Of a stretch of 64,000 nt of DNA, positions 62,240 through 64,000 are shown piece after piece. The notes under the pieces are model-generated. The model was not told the DNA's origin. It did no database searches and was given only the letters and a program-made list of their open reading frames with translations. Position 1 is the first letter of the stretch, and each line of letters starts with the position of its first letter. The position numbers and the translations under genes are program-made. This DNA is from JAKFDI01 sp044508835 (GTDB lineage: Bacteria; Pseudomonadota; Gammaproteobacteria; Burkholderiales; Burkholderiaceae_C), in contig JBIQHD010000005.1 in the NCBI GenBank assembly GCA_044508835.1, forward strand, positions 1 to 64,000, given 5' to 3'.

Positions 62240-63478
62240 TCACCCCAGCCGGGCCAGCGCCTGCGCGAAATCGGCCTGCAGGTCGGCCAGGTCCTCGATG
62301 CCGACCGACACGCGGATCAGCCCGTCGGCGATGCCCATCTGCGCGCGCCGCTCGGCGCCCATCTCCCAGAAGATGGTCTGCGCCACCGGAATGGCCAGCG
62401 TGCGGTTGTCCGACAGGTGGCTCGACAGGATGACGAGCTCCAGCGTGTCGAGGAAGTCGAGGCAGTCGACCCCGGCCTTCAGCTCGAAGGCCAGCAGCCC
62501 GCCGAAGCCGCCCTTGAACAGCCCCGCCGCGCGCCGGTGCTCGGCATGGCTTTCGAGCCCGGGGTAGTACACGCGGTCGATCTGCGGCTGCCGCTCCAGC
62601 CAGCGCGCGAGGCCGAGCGCATTCGCGCAGGTGCGCTCGATGCGCAGCGCCAGCGTCTCGGCGCCCACCGAGATGCGGTGCGCATCCTCGGCGCGCAGGC
62701 TCGCGCCCATGTCGCGCAGGCCCTTCTTGCGGATCTGCTGCATGCCCCAGCCGGCCGGGTCGCCCTTGCGGTAGTTGGCGGCGATGTTGGGGTAGCGGCT
62801 CCAGTCGAACAAGCCGGTGTCGATCACCGCGCCGCCCATCGCATCGCCGTGGCCGCCGATGCCCTTGGTGAGCGCATGCACCACCAGCCCGGCCTTCACG
62901 TCGCGCGGGTTGAAGAGCGCGGGCGTGGTGAGCGTGTTGTCGACCACGTAGAGCACGCCGCGCTCGGCGCACAGCGCGCCGATGCCCGCCAGGTCGGCCA
63001 CCTGCGTGCGCGGGTTGGCGATGGTCTCGACGAACACCAGCCGCGTGTCCGGGCGCATCGCCGCGGCCACCTGGGCGGCGTCGGTGGCGTCGGCGAAGCT
63101 GACCTCGACGCCGAGCTTGACCAGCGTGCTCAGCAGGCTGTTCGTGTTGCCGAAGAGGAAGTTGGAACTGACGACGTGGTCGCCGCGCTGCAGCAGCGAG
63201 AACAGCATGGACGAGATGGCGCCCATGCCGGTGGCGAAGGTGGTGGCGGCGCGCCCGCCTTCGAGCATCGCGAGCTTGGCCTCCAGCGCCGCCGTGGTGG
63301 GGTTGCCCTGGCGCGCGTAGACGTAGCCGGGCTTGGTGCCCTGGAAGGCCGCCACCAGGTCGCGCGAGGCGGCGTAGGCGAAGGTCGCCGAGCTGTGCAT
63401 CGGCTTGTGCACGGCGCCGTGTTCGGCGCCGGCGAGGCGGTCGGCGTGCAGCAGTCGGGTGGTGATGCCTTGGGTCAT
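62240..63478 (-). CDS. Cys/Met-metabolism PLP enzyme (cystathionine gamma-synthase family)
   Basis: A 412-residue fold-type-I PLP enzyme. Visible motifs: YARQGNPTTAALEAKLAMLE, ATGMGAISS, VVDNTLTTPALFNP, and the PLP lysine in HALTKGIGGHGDAMGG. It belongs with cystathionine gamma-synthase, O-acylhomoserine sulfhydrylases and methionine gamma-lyase; the sequence does not decide among them. No met regulator or riboswitch is seen upstream. It is convergent with the Tim44-like gene across the repeat region. Confidence 0.9.
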   Translation of the reverse strand: MTQGITTRLLHADRLAGAEHGAVHKPMHSSATFAYAASRDLVAAFQGTKPGYVYARQGNPTTAALEAKLAMLEGGRAATTFATGMGAISSMLFSLLQRGDHVVSSNFLFGNTNSLLSTLVKLGVEVSFADATDAAQVAAAMRPDTRLVFVETIANPRTQVADLAGIGALCAERGVLYVVDNTLTTPALFNPRDVKAGLVVHALTKGIGGHGDAMGGAVIDTGLFDWSRYPNIAANYRKGDPAGWGMQQIRKKGLRDMGASLRAEDAHRISVGAETLALRIERTCANALGLARWLERQPQIDRVYYPGLESHAEHRRAAGLFKGGFGGLLAFELKAGVDCLDFLDTLELVILSSHLSDNRTLAIPVAQTIFWEMGAERRAQMGIADGLIRVSVGIEDLADLQADFAQALARLG

Positions 63479-63545
63479 GGGGCGGTCGGTGCGGGTCGAA
63501 GCTGCCGATTATCGGCCGCCGATGTTGCGCTGCCGCAAACGGCGT

Positions 63546-64000
63546 TCAGAGATTCGCGCGGTAGCAGGCCGCCGCCTGCCCGCGCGAGTTGGCGCCCAGC
63601 TTGTCCAGGATGTTGGCGACGTGGCGCTTGACCGTGTGCGGGCTCAGGTCGAAGGCGCGGGCGATGAGCTTGTTGCTGTCGCCGGCGGCGATGCGTTCGA
63701 GCACCTCGCGCTCGCGCTCGGTCAGCGGCAGGCCGGTGCCGGCGGGGGCGCCGGCCGCCTTCGCGGGCGCGGCCGCCGGCGCGCGCCGGGCCTGGCCGCG
63801 CAGCTCGGCCGAGATGCGCTGCCAGTGCAGCAGCCAGTGCTTGAGCGCGGGCGCCATGCGCGCGCCGAGCGCGCCGCCGGCCAGCGCCGCCAGCACGGCC
63901 TCGCCGACCATCAGCGCCGCGGCCGCATGGTCGCGCGGCACCGATTCGGGCAGCGGCCGCAGCGCGTCGAGCGCGCCGGCCACGTCGCCGAGCGCCTGGC
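63546..64000 (-). CDS. LuxR-type regulator, C-terminal part (truncated by window end)
   Basis: The frame stays open to the edge at 64000. The last ~65 residues are a LuxR helix-turn-helix (LPLTEREREVLERIAAGDSN, KLIARAFDLSPHTVKRHVAN, ILDKLGANSRGQAA). The part before it is helical (MVGEAVLAALAGGALGARMA, then HWLLHWQRISAELRGQARRA), as in the long MalT-like regulators with a helical repeat ahead of the DNA-binding domain. N-terminus and effector are outside the window. Confidence 0.85.
   Translation of the reverse strand, partial: QALGDVAGALDALRPLPESVPRDHAAAALMVGEAVLAALAGGALGARMAPALKHWLLHWQRISAELRGQARRAPAAAPAKAAGAPAGTGLPLTEREREVLERIAAGDSNKLIARAFDLSPHTVKRHVANILDKLGANSRGQAAACYRANL

Noticed and set aside
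63508..63515. TTATCGGC upstream of the PLP enzyme as a minus-strand sigma-28 site
   Set aside because: No TCAAG/TAAAG-like -35 lies 11 bp further upstream.

Overview
The window is chromosomal DNA of very high G+C content from a betaproteobacterium, most likely order Burkholderiales (Comamonadaceae or Rubrivivax/Leptothrix-like). The signs are three Bug-type (TctC) periplasmic binding proteins, a Bordetella/Comamonas-type porin, the MinCDE order, and intergenic copies of a CTTCGACAAGC...CGCGAACGG repeat often seen in that group. I found no phage, IS element, CRISPR array, tRNA or rRNA. Strong third-position GC runs through all genes. The ends are 1 (inside a repeat) and 64000 (inside a LuxR-type regulator gene).

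Layout. 1-403: intergenic repeat with two hairpins. 404-9221 (minus): one catabolic operon made of a LivK-like binding protein, a fused LivH-LivM permease, LivG, LivF, two acyl-CoA dehydrogenases and an acyl-CoA ligase; it should import an organic acid, activate it to a CoA thioester and desaturate it. 9222-12584: repeat-bearing intergenic region, LysR regulator, divergent phosphotransferase-like gene and a VOC protein. 13000-13977: porin. 14005-17967: ProVWX-type betaine importer with a clear promoter, an adjacent palindrome and an intrinsic terminator. 17979-21323: LysR regulator divergent from a Bug protein and a sulfatase.

21460-26242 is a signalling operon behind a sigma-28-like promoter: single receiver, MASE2-PAS-HisKA-HATPase-REC-Hpt hybrid kinase, second single receiver, and a degenerate-receiver EAL phosphodiesterase. 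At 29690-35809 a second hybrid kinase is divergent from a PAS/GAF-GGDEF-EAL protein. Two chemoreceptors (51466-52953, with its own sigma-28-like promoter, and 58114-59655) carry a cache-like domain at the C-terminus, after the signalling hairpin, where it would be cytoplasmic. Together these make the window rich in motility and c-di-GMP control, though no flagellar structural operon is present.

The rest is housekeeping and accessory: DUF481 protein, hemerythrin gene coupled to a collapsed alpha/beta-hydrolase pseudogene, M48 lipoprotein peptidase, PAP2 phosphatase, tandem Usp, LysE exporter plus Bug protein, FKBP - PBP1A - Ogt operon, MipA/OmpV, two small conserved unknowns, GST, orphan rod-like mini-protein, minCDE plus HAD hydrolase, DsbA-like protein, serine hydrolase, VOC protein, BON lipoprotein, Bug protein, glycogen-debranching-like enzyme with GT4 glycosyltransferase, Tim44-like protein and a Cys/Met PLP enzyme. 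Convergent gene junctions carry conspicuous palindromes: a 73-bp tandem array at 29469-29735 and a 22-bp-arm palindrome at 35810-35855. A two-hairpin repeat at 1-395 and 61530-62200 shows compensatory base changes.
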